Assembly (NCBI RefSeq): GCF_002564045.1
Contig: NZ_PDJK01000002.1
Span: 3,162,001-3,226,000, forward strand
Direction: 5' to 3'
DNA from: Amycolatopsis sulphurea
GTDB taxonomy: Bacteria; Actinomycetota; Actinomycetes; Mycobacteriales; Pseudonocardiaceae
Length of the DNA stretch: 64,000 bases
The first letter of the stretch is position 1. Each line of letters starts with the position of its first letter. The notes below the pieces were generated by a model. It worked only from the letters and a program-made list of their open reading frames with translations, was not told where the DNA came from and did not search any database. The translations under genes and the position numbers were made by a program. Positions 36,516 to 45,543 of the stretch are shown one piece after another.

Positions 36516-37356
36516 ACCGCACCCGTTGCCCCGGCCGCAGCTGCGCGGCGAGGTCCAGATCGGGCTCGGGGACGACCGCGGCCACGGGATAACCGTCGGT
36601 CACCGGGTGATCGGCGAGGAACAGGATCGGCATTCCGGACGGCGGCACCTGCAGCGCGCCCGGCACGGCCGCCTCGGGAGCTGGCTCGCCATGGCGCACG
36701 CGGGTGAGCGCGGGTCCGGAAAGCCGCACGCCGACCCGGTCGAGATCACTGGTCACGGTATAGTCAGTACCGACCACAGTGGACAGTGTGGAGCCGGTGA
36801 ACCAGTCCACCCGTGGGCCAGTTCCAGGCGCAGCAACGGTTATTCGGCCCACGGCGGGCGAGGCGCGAAGTCGGCCGCAGGCCAGCCGTGGACGAGACGG
36901 CCGATCGGCAGGCTCATTCCGGCGGTGAGTGGCGGTGGCCTAGTCCGCCCAGCGTGTCGGTGGCGCATGCGCCGAGTACCGGTGGCAGGTCGAAGCCGCC
37001 GCGTACCGCGACGTAGCTGCGCAGTCCTCGCTCGGCTGTGCCCAGCCGGAGTTCTTCGCCGGGACGCAGCATGATCGGTGCGTACGTCGCCGCCGCGTGG
37101 CCCCCGGCCTGAACCGGTACCTCTGCGCCGATGACTGCGACGGTCGAGTGTTCCGACACCCGCATCCGTAGTCCGCCGAGCGTCACTTCGGGTGCAGCGT
37201 GTGTCTTGGGGTTGCCCACGAGCCGGTTCGCGAGTTCAGCGCGCCACGGTCGGCCGCGCCGGACCGTCCGACGCCCACCGTCGCGTACCCCGTGCGCCCG
37301 AGGCCCTGGACGGTGGCGAATGGCCCGGGATCGAGGATCTCGGCTTTGCCGGTCAA
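36484..37356 (-). pseudogene. pxpC: 5-oxoprolinase subunit C (PxpC/KipA), frameshifted
   Basis: Pieces of the biotin-dependent carboxylase-like subunit appear in order but in different frames: TGKAEILDPGPFATVQGLGR (frame 1), ELANRLVGNPKTHAAPEVTL through SYVAVRGGFDLPPVLGACAT (frame 2), AGMSLPIGRLVHGWPAADFA (frame 3), and ITVAAPGTGPRVDWF through FLADHPVTDGYPVAAVVPEP (frame 4 change). Shifts fall near 37235, 36915 and 36850. The TTG start overlaps the pxpB stop. Either true decay or sequence errors; three shifts in 600 bp favour decay. Confidence 0.8.
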
Positions 37357-37955
37357 TCGAGCACCTCGAACCGCACCTGAGTGCCCGGCGACAGCAGGTT
37401 CGGCTGCGGCCGCTCGATGTCCCAGACCGGGGCGTCGGTGTGCCCGAGCAGATGCCAGCCGCCTGGTGACGGATGCGGGTAGACAGCCGTGTACTCGCCT
37501 GCGATGGCAACCGCGCCGGCTGGCACGCGCGTCCGTGGCGTACTGCGGCGAGGTAAGTGCAGCTGTGGGTCGAGCCCGGTCAGGTACGCGAATCCCGGTG
37601 CGAAGCCGCAGAACGCTGCGACGTACGTTCCCACGGAATGTCGTCGTACGACCTCCTCGACCGAATAGCCGGTGGCGTCGGCGACCTCGGCCAGGTCTGC
37701 GCCGTCGTAGCGCACTGACAGCGTGACAGTGTCCGCTTCGCGGGTCGGCTGTTCCACTATGGACAGTTCGGATAGTGCACGGCTGATCGTGGCTGCGTCG
37801 GTGCGTGTCGGGTCGAACTGCACTAATAACGTGCGTGCTGCCGGGACCAGCTCCACGACGCCTTCTGGAGGATCGGCCTGGCACGCGGCTTGAAGGCCCA
37901 GTACGTCGTCTACCTCTACCAACACTGCCGAGTCGCCGTACCGCAAGATCCGCAT
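37353..37955 (-). CDS. pxpB: 5-oxoprolinase subunit B (PxpB/KipI)
   Basis: 200-residue subunit of the ATP-dependent PxpABC oxoprolinase that opens 5-oxoproline to glutamate. Conserved CGFAPGFAYLTGLDPQLHLP and RVPAGAVAIAGEYTAVYPHP and PGGWHLLGHTDAPVWD are all present. Frame intact. Its start overlaps the pxpA stop by one base (TGATG) and its end overlaps broken pxpC. Confidence 0.9.
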   Translation of the reverse strand: MRILRYGDSAVLVEVDDVLGLQAACQADPPEGVVELVPAARTLLVQFDPTRTDAATISRALSELSIVEQPTREADTVTLSVRYDGADLAEVADATGYSVEEVVRRHSVGTYVAAFCGFAPGFAYLTGLDPQLHLPRRSTPRTRVPAGAVAIAGEYTAVYPHPSPGGWHLLGHTDAPVWDIERPQPNLLSPGTQVRFEVLD

Positions 37956-38704
37956 CACACGAACGACCTCAGCGGTACACCGGCTTCGGTGAGCGAAGCG
38001 CGGATTCGGCGGGCCAACTCGACCGCGCCCGGTGTATCCCCGTGTACGCACAGAGAGTCAGCGCGAAGCGTCAGCTGCCCGCCTTCGATGTCGGTGATGT
38101 CCCCGGTGGTCGCCATGGTGAGCGCGCGCGTCGCGACGGTCGACGCGTCGTGAAGAACAGCTCCGGGCTTCTTTCGCGACACCAGCCGGCCTTCAGGCGT
38201 GTACGCACGGTCCGCGAACGCTTCTGCGTACGTCAGGACGCCGGCTGCCCTCGCAGCGTGGAGCATCTCCGAATCCGGAGGACACAGCAGCGCCAGATCC
38301 TCGTGGTATCGCCGTACGCCTTCGACGAGTGCAGCAGCCTGCTCCTGGTCAACGGCCGCGGTGTTGTACAGCGCGCCGTGCGCCTTGACGTAGCGCACGC
38401 GACTGCCCGCGGCGCGCGCGAAGCCGTCGAGCGCACCGATTTGGTAGAGCACTTCGTCGGCGAGGTCTTCCGGAGCGATGTCGAGCGCGCGCCGGCCGAA
38501 CCCGGCCAGGTCGCGATAGCCGACGTGCGCTCCGATGGCGACTCCGCGCTCTGCCGCGCGGTCGCACACGCGACGCATCACCCGCGCTTCCCCGGCGTGG
38601 AAGCCGCACGCGACGTTCGCGCTGGTCACGATGTCGAGCATGGCTTCGTCGTCGCCCATTTTCCAGGCGCCGAAGCCTTCGCCGAGGTCGCTGTTGAGAT
38701 CCAT
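37955..38704 (-). CDS. pxpA: 5-oxoprolinase subunit A (PxpA, LamB/YcsF)
   Basis: 249-residue LamB/YcsF family subunit. Opens with [19 protein letters not shown], then [61 protein letters not shown] and [14 protein letters not shown]. Carbohydrate-deacetylase-like fold. The frame is intact, but the operon partners PxpC, the DUF1445 protein and the transporter are broken, so the complex is unlikely to work. Confidence 0.92.
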   Translation of the reverse strand: MDLNSDLGEGFGAWKMGDDEAMLDIVTSANVACGFHAGEARVMRRVCDRAAERGVAIGAHVGYRDLAGFGRRALDIAPEDLADEVLYQIGALDGFARAAGSRVRYVKAHGALYNTAAVDQEQAAALVEGVRRYHEDLALLCPPDSEMLHAARAAGVLTYAEAFADRAYTPEGRLVSRKKPGAVLHDASTVATRALTMATTGDITDIEGGQLTLRADSLCVHGDTPGAVELARRIRASLTEAGVPLRSFV

Positions 38705-38721
38705 GTCGGTCCACCCGGTAG

Positions 38722-38960
38722 TCGCGGTCTCGCTGGTCGGTCAAGAACATGTACCCCGGTGCGTGCGTGATGGCGAACGGGGGCCGGGACGCGATCAGCA
38801 CGGCCTGCGGTGTGACCCCGCACGCCCAGAACACCGGCACGTCGCCCGGCTCGGCCACACCACCGGATCACCGAAGTCCGGCCGGTCCAGGTCGGCGATG
38901 CCCAGCTCCGCCGGATCACCGACATGCACCGGCGCTCCGTGTATCGCGGGCATCGCGCCG
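38722..38960 (-). pseudogene. DUF1445 (putative hydro-lyase) C-terminal fragment
   Basis: [20 protein letters not shown] and RPDFGDPV, then after a frameshift near 38855 [20 protein letters not shown] and [16 protein letters not shown]: the C-terminal third of the DUF1445/D-glutamate cyclase-like family, normally about 270 residues and often found next to pxp genes. The N-terminal part is missing; homology begins directly where the transporter fragment ends. Confidence 0.75.
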
Positions 38961-38961
38961 C

Positions 38962-39852
38962 TGATACGTACGGCGTCCGTTGAGGTACCCGCCGCAGATG
39001 TAGCCGATGAACGCGCCCGGAATCAGCAGCGCGAAGTACCCGCCAGTGTTGACCACGGACAAGCCGCGGCTCACCTTGAGGTAGTTCGGCATCCATGTGA
39101 ACAGTGTGTAGTAGCCGCCCTGTACGCCGGTCGCGAGGAAAGCCGCTGCGTAACAAGCCAGGCTGAAAGATGGCGACGAGCGAACCACGGCTCTTCGTCG
39201 CCGTACGGCGCGCCGTGACCTCCGGAGCATCCTCGACGCTGCGTCGTACCCACAGCACGAGCAACGCGGGGAGCACACCGATCCAGAACAGCGCGCGCCA
39301 CGCGATGTCGGCATCGAGCACGCTGAACAGCACGGTGTACATGATCACCAGCAGGCCCCAGCCCACTGCCCACGCGCTCTGTACGAAGGCGACAGTGCGG
39401 CCGCGGTAGCGCGTAGCGCAGTACTCGGCCACCAGCGCCGCGCCGACCGCCCACTCACCACCGAACCCAAGACCCTGAAGGCCGCGGAAGATCAGCAGTG
39501 TCTCGAAATTGGGCGCGAAGCCGCACAGCACCGTGAAGACGGTGTACATCGCGATGGTCAGCTGCAGCGTGCGTACGCGGCCGATGCGGTCGGCCAGCAC
39601 CCCTGCACCGACCCCACCGATCGCGGACACCACCAGCGTCGTGGTGCTCAGCAGGCCGGCTTCTTCGGAGCTGATGCCGAAGTACGCGGTGATCGCGGCC
39701 AGTCCGAACGGCAGGGTCTGGTAGTCGAATGAATCGAGGCCGTATCCGCCGAACGCCCCGAGGAAAGCGCGTCGGCCCTTGTGGCCGAGGGAGCGGTACC
39801 AGGCGAACGGGCGGACCGCGTCCGTGGTGCCTTCGGTGACAGGGACGTTCAT
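38962..39852 (-). pseudogene. MFS transporter, frameshifted and 3'-truncated
   Basis: AAHS/sugar-porter type MFS: GLDSFDYQTLPFGLAAITAY, GVLADRIGRVRTLQLTIAMY, GLQGLGFGGEWAVGAALVAE, then a frameshift near 39165 (IFQPGLL in one frame, SLACYAAAFLATGVQGGYYT in the next) and [13 protein letters not shown], where homology stops about halfway through the usual 430 residues. It then joins the DUF1445 fragment. Probably once the 5-oxoproline or lactam importer of the locus. Confidence 0.78.
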
Positions 39853-39911
39853 GGGTCAGCACCTCACAGGGGACGACTCAGAGTGGCACAGGTCACAAAG
39901 GGGTACCGTAT

Positions 39912-39928
39912 GGATTGTTGAACAATCC
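39912..39928. promoter_or_regulatory. GntR-type operator GGATTGTTGAACAATCC
   Basis: Perfect 8-1-8 palindrome containing TTGTTGAACAA, the TNGTNNNACNA form used by FCD-subfamily GntR regulators. It lies between the transporter remnant and the divergent GntR gene, 60 bases before the transporter start, so it fits control of the pxp operon and the regulator. Confidence 0.75.
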
Positions 39929-39978
39929 CACAAGGCTCTCAGTGGATCGTCCCTCATTTGTTGGCTAGGCTCGGTCCG

Positions 39979-40677
39979 GTGGGCACCGAGGACACCCCGC
40001 CGGGGCTGGCAGCCGATCGCGGACTGCTGGGCCGGACGAGTACCGCCGAGCGCGTGGCCGGCGTGCTGCGCACCCGGATCGCGGAGGGCTTCTTCCCGCC
40101 CGGCAGCCGGCTTTCCGAACAGGACATCGGCAGCGCGCTGGGCGTTTCCCGCAATACTCTGCGTGAGTCGTTCCGGCTGCTGACCCACGAACGGCTGCTG
40201 GTGCACGAGCTGAACCGCGGCGTGTTCGTGCGGATGCCGAGCGTCGAGGACGTCCGCGACATCTACCGGGTGCGCAAGATCGTGGAATGCGCGGCAGTCC
40301 GCGGGGTCACCGGGAAACCGGGCAGCTACCGGCGGATCGCGGGCACCGTGGCGGACGGGGACCGGGCCGCTCGCGAGGCCCGCTGGCAGGACCTCGGCAC
40401 CGCGAACATCCGGTTTCACACCGAACTAGTGGCGCTCATGGACAGTGCTCGTGTAGCCGAGCTGATGCAGGGGCTCACCGCGGAACTGCGCCTGGTCTTC
40501 CACGTGATGGCCGACCCGCGTCGATTCCATGAGCGGTACCTGCCGCGCAATCACGAAATCTTGACTGTCCTCGAAGCGGGGGACGGTGTCCGTAGCGCCG
40601 ACCTGCTCGCCACCTATCTCGACGACGCCGAAGCCCAGCTGGTGGAGGCGTACGCGGAGCGCATTCCCGGAAAATGA
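39979..40677 (+). CDS. GntR family regulator, FCD domain
   Basis: 232-residue repressor. N-terminal winged helix: ERVAGVLRTRIAEGFFPPGS, RLSEQDIGSALGVSRNTLRE, HELNRGVFVRMPS. C-terminal FCD helical domain: VRDIYRVRKIVECAAVRG, NIRFHTELVALMDSARVAEL, and RNHEILTVLEAGDG with the metal-binding His pattern. GTG 39979 is the likely start. It appears intact although the divergent operon it should control is decayed. Confidence 0.88.
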   Translation: MGTEDTPPGLAADRGLLGRTSTAERVAGVLRTRIAEGFFPPGSRLSEQDIGSALGVSRNTLRESFRLLTHERLLVHELNRGVFVRMPSVEDVRDIYRVRKIVECAAVRGVTGKPGSYRRIAGTVADGDRAAREARWQDLGTANIRFHTELVALMDSARVAELMQGLTAELRLVFHVMADPRRFHERYLPRNHEILTVLEAGDGVRSADLLATYLDDAEAQLVEAYAERIPGK

Positions 40678-40784
40678 CTCAACCGCAAGGTTTCCGGCGC
40701 GGACGGGCGGGGATGGTGCCCGTTGGGGCGGACTCTTCGCGCGGTGCCTGACGTGCGTGGTGGCCGCGGCTAGCGTCGCGGGCA

Positions 40785-40860
40785 GTCGCGTGCGAATCCA
40801 CCCGGCAACCCCGGGACCCCCAGCCGGGGCGTGCCAGGTGGAGCCGGACCGGCTAGGGCC
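40785..40860 (+). ncRNA. Structured leader, SAM-riboswitch-like candidate
   Basis: GTGCGAATCCACCCGGCAAC, then stem CCCCGG...CCGGGG, then CGTGCCAGGTGGAGCC. TCCACC pairs with GGTGGA around the inner stem, and the GGCAACC / GTGCC pair of boxes resembles the core of SAM-clan (SAM-I/IV) riboswitches of actinomycetes. The expected upstream P1 arm is not obvious and cobalamin-type leaders share the GTGCGAATCC piece, so the class is uncertain. The next plus-strand frame starts at 41037. The rest of 40678-41036 shows no gene. Confidence 0.3.
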
Positions 40861-41036
40861 GCCCCCTGAACCGGTCCGGCCGCACGTGGCGTGGGAGATG
40901 GTGAAACGCGGTGGGCCGTGGTCCCCGGGGGGAGATGACGGCCCATCGCCACCTGCCGGGCTTGCCCCGTTCTCCGGTCCAGCACGATCCGTGCACAGTG
41001 GACTGTCCGTAACCAGCGCATCCGCGGTATTCGGCC

Positions 41037-41258
41037 ATGCTCGCTGGTCCGGGTGGGCTGGCCGTCGGATGCGGTGCCCACCTGGGTGCGGAACCGAGTC
41101 TCGTGCCGGTGGTCGTCGCCGCGGCCGCGTGCGCTGTGCCGCTTGCGGTCTGCCTTGTGCGCGCTGATCGCACGGCCTTGGCCGGCGGGCGCCAGCTCGG
41201 GGCGGCCGTGGGTGGAGCACACTCGTCGTGGCGCCGCACGCGTCCCTTCCGCGTCTAG
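41037..41258 (+). CDS. Possible small membrane protein remnant
   Basis: 73 residues: MLAGPGGLAVGCGAHLGAEP, hydrophobic LVPVVVAAAACAVPLAVCLV, then RADRTALAGGRQLGAAVGGA and a polar end. It looks like two membrane helices of a longer actinomycete membrane protein cut short. Weak support: no clear ribosome-binding site, but the hydrophobic pattern is not expected by chance and a structured leader may precede it. Confidence 0.35.
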   Translation: MLAGPGGLAVGCGAHLGAEPSLVPVVVAAAACAVPLAVCLVRADRTALAGGRQLGAAVGGAHSSWRRTRPFRV

Positions 41259-41300
41259 GCCGCCTTGACTTGATTTGTCTAGGCTGACTTGACTAGCCTC

Positions 41301-41501
41301 ATGGTTGGCGACCAGCCCACCCGCAAGATGGTGAAAGCCCTCCGGGCCACCGGATTCCAGCCTGTCCGCACCGTTGGCAGTCACACGATGGGGAAGTCCG
41401 AGGACGGCAAAGTCCAGATCGCCGTGCCCGACGGACACCGCACCATCTCGGCCGGGGTGGCCCGCAAGATCCTGAAGGCAATCGAGGAGGCCGAGCAGTG
41501 A
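41301..41501 (+). CDS. hicA: HicA-type mRNA interferase toxin
   Basis: 66 residues with a dsRBD-like alpha/beta fold: RKMVKALRATGFQPVRTVGS followed by HTMGKSEDGKVQIAVPDGHR and TISAGVARKILKAI. The His of GSH is the HicA catalytic residue. Cleaves mRNA when free; neutralised by the downstream HicB. ATG 41301 is 16 bases after AGGCT-N9-AGCCT (41281-41299), a possible site for autoregulation by the antitoxin. The gene stop overlaps hicB by four bases. Confidence 0.82.
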   Translation: MVGDQPTRKMVKALRATGFQPVRTVGSHTMGKSEDGKVQIAVPDGHRTISAGVARKILKAIEEAEQ

Positions 41502-41878
41502 AGACCTACCAGGTAACCGTTACCCGCGAAGGGAACTGGTGGATGGTGCACATTCCCGAGATCGACGGGCTCACCCAGGCCCGTCGCCTCGGCGAGGCAC
41601 CCCTCATGGCCCGCGAGTACATCGCTGCCAGCGTCGGCGCCGACCTCGAGGACGTGGAAGTCGACCTCCGGATCGACGCTGTCGGCGAGGTCACCGGCAT
41701 CGCCGGACGGCTCAAGGCGATCGAGGAGCAACGCGCCCGCGCGAAAGAGCTGGTCGACCGTGCTGCGGCCGAGGCATCCAGCCTCGCGAAGGAACTCGCC
41801 GAGGAGATCCCGTTGCGCGACGTCGGCGCCGTACTTGGGGTGTCCTATCAGCGAGTGCACCAGCTGGTGCACTCGTAG
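41498..41878 (+). CDS. hicB: HicB-type antitoxin
   Basis: 126 residues. The N-terminal half has the degenerate RNase H-like HicB fold (YQVTVTREGNWWMVHIPEID, GLTQARRLGEAPLMAREYIA). A long charged helix follows (RLKAIEEQRARAKELVDRAA), and the C-terminus is a DNA-binding HTH: IPLRDVGAVLGVSYQRVHQL. It binds and inhibits HicA and probably represses the operon. The ATGA overlap with hicA is typical of toxin-first HicAB loci. Confidence 0.82.
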   Translation: MKTYQVTVTREGNWWMVHIPEIDGLTQARRLGEAPLMAREYIAASVGADLEDVEVDLRIDAVGEVTGIAGRLKAIEEQRARAKELVDRAAAEASSLAKELAEEIPLRDVGAVLGVSYQRVHQLVHS

Positions 41879-41967
41879 CGGAGCGGGCGCAGCTCACGCC
41901 TGGGGTGAACAGGATGTGGGCCACGCTGGCTCGATCGGAAGCCCCGCCGCGCGGTGCCGGCTGCGCG

Positions 41968-43128
41968 TCAGGCAGACGTGGTCCCGTGGCTGTCTCGTAG
42001 CGATCGGGCGATGATGGTGCGCTGGATTTCCGACGCCCCTTCGTAAATCCGGGGCGCACGGACCTCGCGATAGAGGTGTTCGAGCAAATGGCCACGACGG
42101 AGCGCGCGGGCGCCATGCAGTTGCACGGCCGAATCGACGACGTACTGCGCTGCTTCGGTGGCGAAGAGCTTGGCCATCGCTGCGCGTCCGGCGAGATTCG
42201 GTTCACCCGCGTCGTACGCCGAAGCTGCGGTGTACACGAGAAGCCGCGCGGCTTCGGTGCGGGTGGCCATCTCCGCGAGCGTGTGCGCGACAGTTTGCTG
42301 CTTGACCAACGGTCCGCCGAAGGCTTCGCGCTCGGCGGTGTATTCCACGGCCGCGTCCAGCGCGGCTTGCGCCATCCCGACGGCGAACGCTCCGACGCTC
42401 GGGCGGAACAAGTCCAGCGTCCGCATGGCGACGGCGAAACCGCGGTTCTCCTCGCCCAGCAGTTCGTCACGGTCCACGCGAACGCCGTCGAACACCAGCG
42501 TGCCGATCGGATGCGGGCTCACCAGGTCGAGATGCTCCCCGCCGAGCCCGGACCGGTCGCCGGGCACCACGAACGCACTCACGCCCCGGGCGCCCGCACC
42601 CGGGGTCGTCCGGGCGAAAACCGTGTAGAAATCGGCTTCCGGCGCGTTGGAGATCCACATCTTCTCGCCGGTCAGCCGCCAGCCGTCGCCGTCGGGCTCG
42701 GCGGCCAGCCGCAACGCGGCGGCGTCCGAACCGGCCTCGGGCTCGGTGAGCGCGAACGCGGCAACCGCGTCACCGGAAGCGACTGCGGGCAGCCAGCGGG
42801 ACACCTGTTCGTCCACACCGGACTGGAGAATCGGATAGCTGCCAAGCCCTTGCAACGCAAGCGCGGTCTCCGCTTCGGTGCACTGCCCGGCGAGTGCCTC
42901 CCGAAGCAGGCAGAGATCCATCGCAGCCGCCTGCCGGGTCGGCTGTCCACTTTCGACTCCGGGGAACAGGCGCGCGAGCAGGCCGTCCGCGCCCATCGCC
43001 TTGAGGAGCGGCCGGTTCACCGCACCTTCGGCGCCCGCTGCGGCCAGCGGGCGGAGCCGGTCGGCGGCGATCTGACGGACCGAAGCGGTCAGTGCTCGTT
43101 GCTCCGGCGTCAGGGCGAACGCGTTCAT
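41968..43128 (-). CDS. Acyl-CoA dehydrogenase
   Basis: 386-residue FAD enzyme: VAAFALTEPEAGSDAAALRL, EKMWISNAPEADFYTVFART, EREAFGGPLVKQQTVAHTLA, QLHGARALRRGHLLEHLYRE and IYEGASEIQRTIIARSLR. ATGA overlap with the upstream bifunctional hydroxylase gene, so both belong to one aromatic or cyclic acyl-CoA pathway. GHLLEHLYRE at the catalytic loop region is similar to dehydrogenases acting on branched or cyclic substrates; exact substrate unknown. Confidence 0.88.
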   Translation of the reverse strand: MNAFALTPEQRALTASVRQIAADRLRPLAAAGAEGAVNRPLLKAMGADGLLARLFPGVESGQPTRQAAAMDLCLLREALAGQCTEAETALALQGLGSYPILQSGVDEQVSRWLPAVASGDAVAAFALTEPEAGSDAAALRLAAEPDGDGWRLTGEKMWISNAPEADFYTVFARTTPGAGARGVSAFVVPGDRSGLGGEHLDLVSPHPIGTLVFDGVRVDRDELLGEENRGFAVAMRTLDLFRPSVGAFAVGMAQAALDAAVEYTAEREAFGGPLVKQQTVAHTLAEMATRTEAARLLVYTAASAYDAGEPNLAGRAAMAKLFATEAAQYVVDSAVQLHGARALRRGHLLEHLYREVRAPRIYEGASEIQRTIIARSLRDSHGTTSA

Positions 43129-45476
43129 CGGGCGCTCTCCGGTCGCCAGCGGGCATGTGCGGTCTGGTGCCCGCCGGTGCGGACGAGGTCCAGCCGTGGC
43201 TGTGGTCCGTCCGTGCGGCCGGTCTGCGGCTTTCGCTTCCCGGCCGCCCACGGCAGGGGCCAGGCGACGGGGTAGTCCTGCTCGGCCGCCGCGTGCAAAG
43301 TCCACTGTGGATCGTAGAGGTGGCTGCGCCCGATCGCGCACAGATCCGCGCGGCCGGCCAGGATCAGCGAGTTCACGTCGTCGTAGGAGGAGATCGCGCC
43401 GACCGCGATCACCGCCGTGCCGTAGCGCCTGCCGACCTCGTTACGGATGCGGTCGGCGTACGGGGTCTGGTAGCTGCGCCCGAATTCGGGCCGCTCCTCG
43501 CTGACCACCTGCCCGGTCGACACGTCGATCGCCGCTGCGCCGTGCTCGGCGAATGCCTGCGCGATCGCCACCGCTTCGTCGGCGTCGTTGCCGCCGGGGA
43601 ACCAGTCCGTGGCCGAGATCCGGACGGTCATCGGCCGCTGCGCCGGCCACGCCGCGCGCATCGCGTCGAACACCTCCAGCGGGAACCGCTGCCGGTTCTC
43701 CGGTGAGCCGCCGTACTCGTCAGTGCGGTGATTGGTGAGCGGGGACAGGAAGGAGGACAGCAGATATCCGTGCGCGCAATGCAGTTCCAGCAGATCGAAT
43801 CCGGCACGGGCCGCGGCGCGCGTGGCCGAGGCGAACTGTTCGCGGATCTCCGAAAGCTCCACAATGGACAGCTCACGCGGGGTCTGATTCTTCGGCGAGT
43901 ACGGCAGCGGCGACGGACCGCAGACCTCCCACCCGCCTTCCGGCAGCGGGTCGTCCATGCCTTCCCACATCAGTTTCGTGGCGCCCTTGCGGCCGGAATG
44001 TCCCAGCTGCAGGCCGATCTTCGCGGGCGTCTCCCGATGCACGAAATCGACGATCCGCTGCCACGCCCGTTCCTGCTCGGCGGTGTAGAGTCCGGGGCAG
44101 CCCGGCGTGATCCGGCCCTGCCCGGACACGCAGATCATCTCGGTCATCACCAGCCCGGCGCCGCCGAGTGCCTTGCCTCCGAGGTGCACCAGGTGAAATT
44201 CGCCCGGCACACCGTCCACAGCGGAGTACATGTCCATAGGGGACACTACGACGCGATTGGCCAGCTCCAGCGGGCCGATCCGCACCGGCTGGAACATCGG
44301 CGGGGCCACGGTCGTGCCCAGTGAACCGGCGAACCACTCGTCCAGCTCGGCGGTGAACTCGCGGTCGCGCAGCTTGAGGTTGTCGTAGGTGACGCGGCGG
44401 CTGCGGGTGAGCAGGTTGAACGCGAACTGCGCCGACTCCTGATGCGTGTACTGCGCGAGGTTTTCAAACCATTCGAGACTCGCCTGCGCGGCCCGCTGAG
44501 TGGAGGCGACCACCGGCCGGCGCTCTTCCTCATACGCAGCAAGGGCTTCCGGCACGTTCGGCTGTTCGTGCAGGCAGGCGGCAAGCGCAAGAGCGTCTTC
44601 CATGGCGAGCTTCGTGCCGGAGCCGATGGAGAAGTGCGCGGTGTGCGCGGCATCGCCGAGCAGTACGACGTTGCCGTGCACCCAGCGTTCACAACGCACC
44701 GTGCCGAAGGTGCCCCACTTGGAGTTGTTGGCCAGTATCCGGTGCCCTTCGAGCACATCGGCGCACAGCTCGCGGATCAGCTCGATCGACTTCTCGTCGC
44801 TTTCCCCCGGCCCCAGCCCGCTCGCGGCGATCGGCGCGAACGCCCGCTGCCACACTTGCTCGTGCAGCTCCACGATGAACGTGCTGCCGTCGCGTCCGTA
44901 GGGGTAGCCGTGGATCTGCATGATCCCATGCGGGGTTTCGAGGACGTGGAACTTGAACGCGTCGAAAACGAGATCGGTGCCCAGCCAGAGGTAACGGCAC
45001 TGCCGGGTTTCCACCGACGGCCCGAATGCCCCGGCGAACCTGGTCCGCGCCGCCGAATTCACCCCGTCCGCGGCGACCACGAGATCGTATTCCGCGGCGA
45101 GTCCGGCGGCATCCGGGGCGGGGGTGGAGAAGCGCACGTCCACGTCGAGATCGCGGCAGCGCTGCTGAAGGATCGCCAGCAGCCGATTGCGGCTCATCGC
45201 CGCGAAACCGTGCCCGCCCGAGGTGGTCACGGTGCCGCGGTAGTGCACGTCGATGTCGTCCCAGCGAGCGAATTCGCGGCTCATCGCCTCGTGCACCACG
45301 GCGTCGGCATGTTCGATCCCGCCGAGGGTCTCGTCGGAGAACACCACGCCGAAGCCGAACGTGTCGTCGGGCGCGTTGCGCTCCCAGACGGTGATCTCGT
45401 GCGCCGGGTTCAGCTGCTTCGCAAGCACGGCGAAGTACAGCCCGGCCGGACCGCCGCCTAGCACCGAAATTCGCAC
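43125..45476 (-). CDS. Bifunctional salicylyl-CoA 5-hydroxylase / anthraniloyl-CoA monooxygenase-type flavoprotein
   Basis: 783 residues, two fused flavin domains. Residues 1-380: FAD hydroxylase (ISVLGGGPAGLYFAVLAKQL, VVLLGDAAHTAHFSIGSGTK). Residues 390-783: old-yellow-enzyme-type reductase (FQPVRIGPLELANRVVVSPM, IGLQLGHSGRKGATKLMWEG, LHCAHGYLLSSFLSPLTNHR, TDEYGGSPENRQRFPLEVFD). This architecture is that of 2-aminobenzoyl-CoA monooxygenase/reductase and salicylyl-CoA 5-hydroxylase. GTG 45476 starts VRISVLGGG; an upstream ATG at 45497 is less likely. Neighbouring RidA and PaaX genes fit an aromatic-CoA catabolic locus. Confidence 0.88.
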   Translation of the reverse strand: MRISVLGGGPAGLYFAVLAKQLNPAHEITVWERNAPDDTFGFGVVFSDETLGGIEHADAVVHEAMSREFARWDDIDVHYRGTVTTSGGHGFAAMSRNRLLAILQQRCRDLDVDVRFSTPAPDAAGLAAEYDLVVAADGVNSAARTRFAGAFGPSVETRQCRYLWLGTDLVFDAFKFHVLETPHGIMQIHGYPYGRDGSTFIVELHEQVWQRAFAPIAASGLGPGESDEKSIELIRELCADVLEGHRILANNSKWGTFGTVRCERWVHGNVVLLGDAAHTAHFSIGSGTKLAMEDALALAACLHEQPNVPEALAAYEEERRPVVASTQRAAQASLEWFENLAQYTHQESAQFAFNLLTRSRRVTYDNLKLRDREFTAELDEWFAGSLGTTVAPPMFQPVRIGPLELANRVVVSPMDMYSAVDGVPGEFHLVHLGGKALGGAGLVMTEMICVSGQGRITPGCPGLYTAEQERAWQRIVDFVHRETPAKIGLQLGHSGRKGATKLMWEGMDDPLPEGGWEVCGPSPLPYSPKNQTPRELSIVELSEIREQFASATRAAARAGFDLLELHCAHGYLLSSFLSPLTNHRTDEYGGSPENRQRFPLEVFDAMRAAWPAQRPMTVRISATDWFPGGNDADEAVAIAQAFAEHGAAAIDVSTGQVVSEERPEFGRSYQTPYADRIRNEVGRRYGTAVIAVGAISSYDDVNSLILAGRADLCAIGRSHLYDPQWTLHAAAEQDYPVAWPLPWAAGKRKPQTGRTDGPQPRLDLVRTGGHQTAHARWRPESAR

Positions 45477-45543
45477 GAGGCTCAGGATATGTCGCACTAC
45501 GTACGACCGTCAAGAATACGAGAGATGAGCTACGCTGGCCGCT

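Noticed and set aside
38941-39000. A true MFS-DUF1445 fusion protein
   Set aside because: The two parts are in broken frames with additional frameshifts on either side, so no continuous fused product can be made.
40770-41438. Minus-strand 222-codon frame over the riboswitch-like region
   Set aside because: No recognisable domain, overlaps the hicA start region, and composition is typical of a shadow frame.
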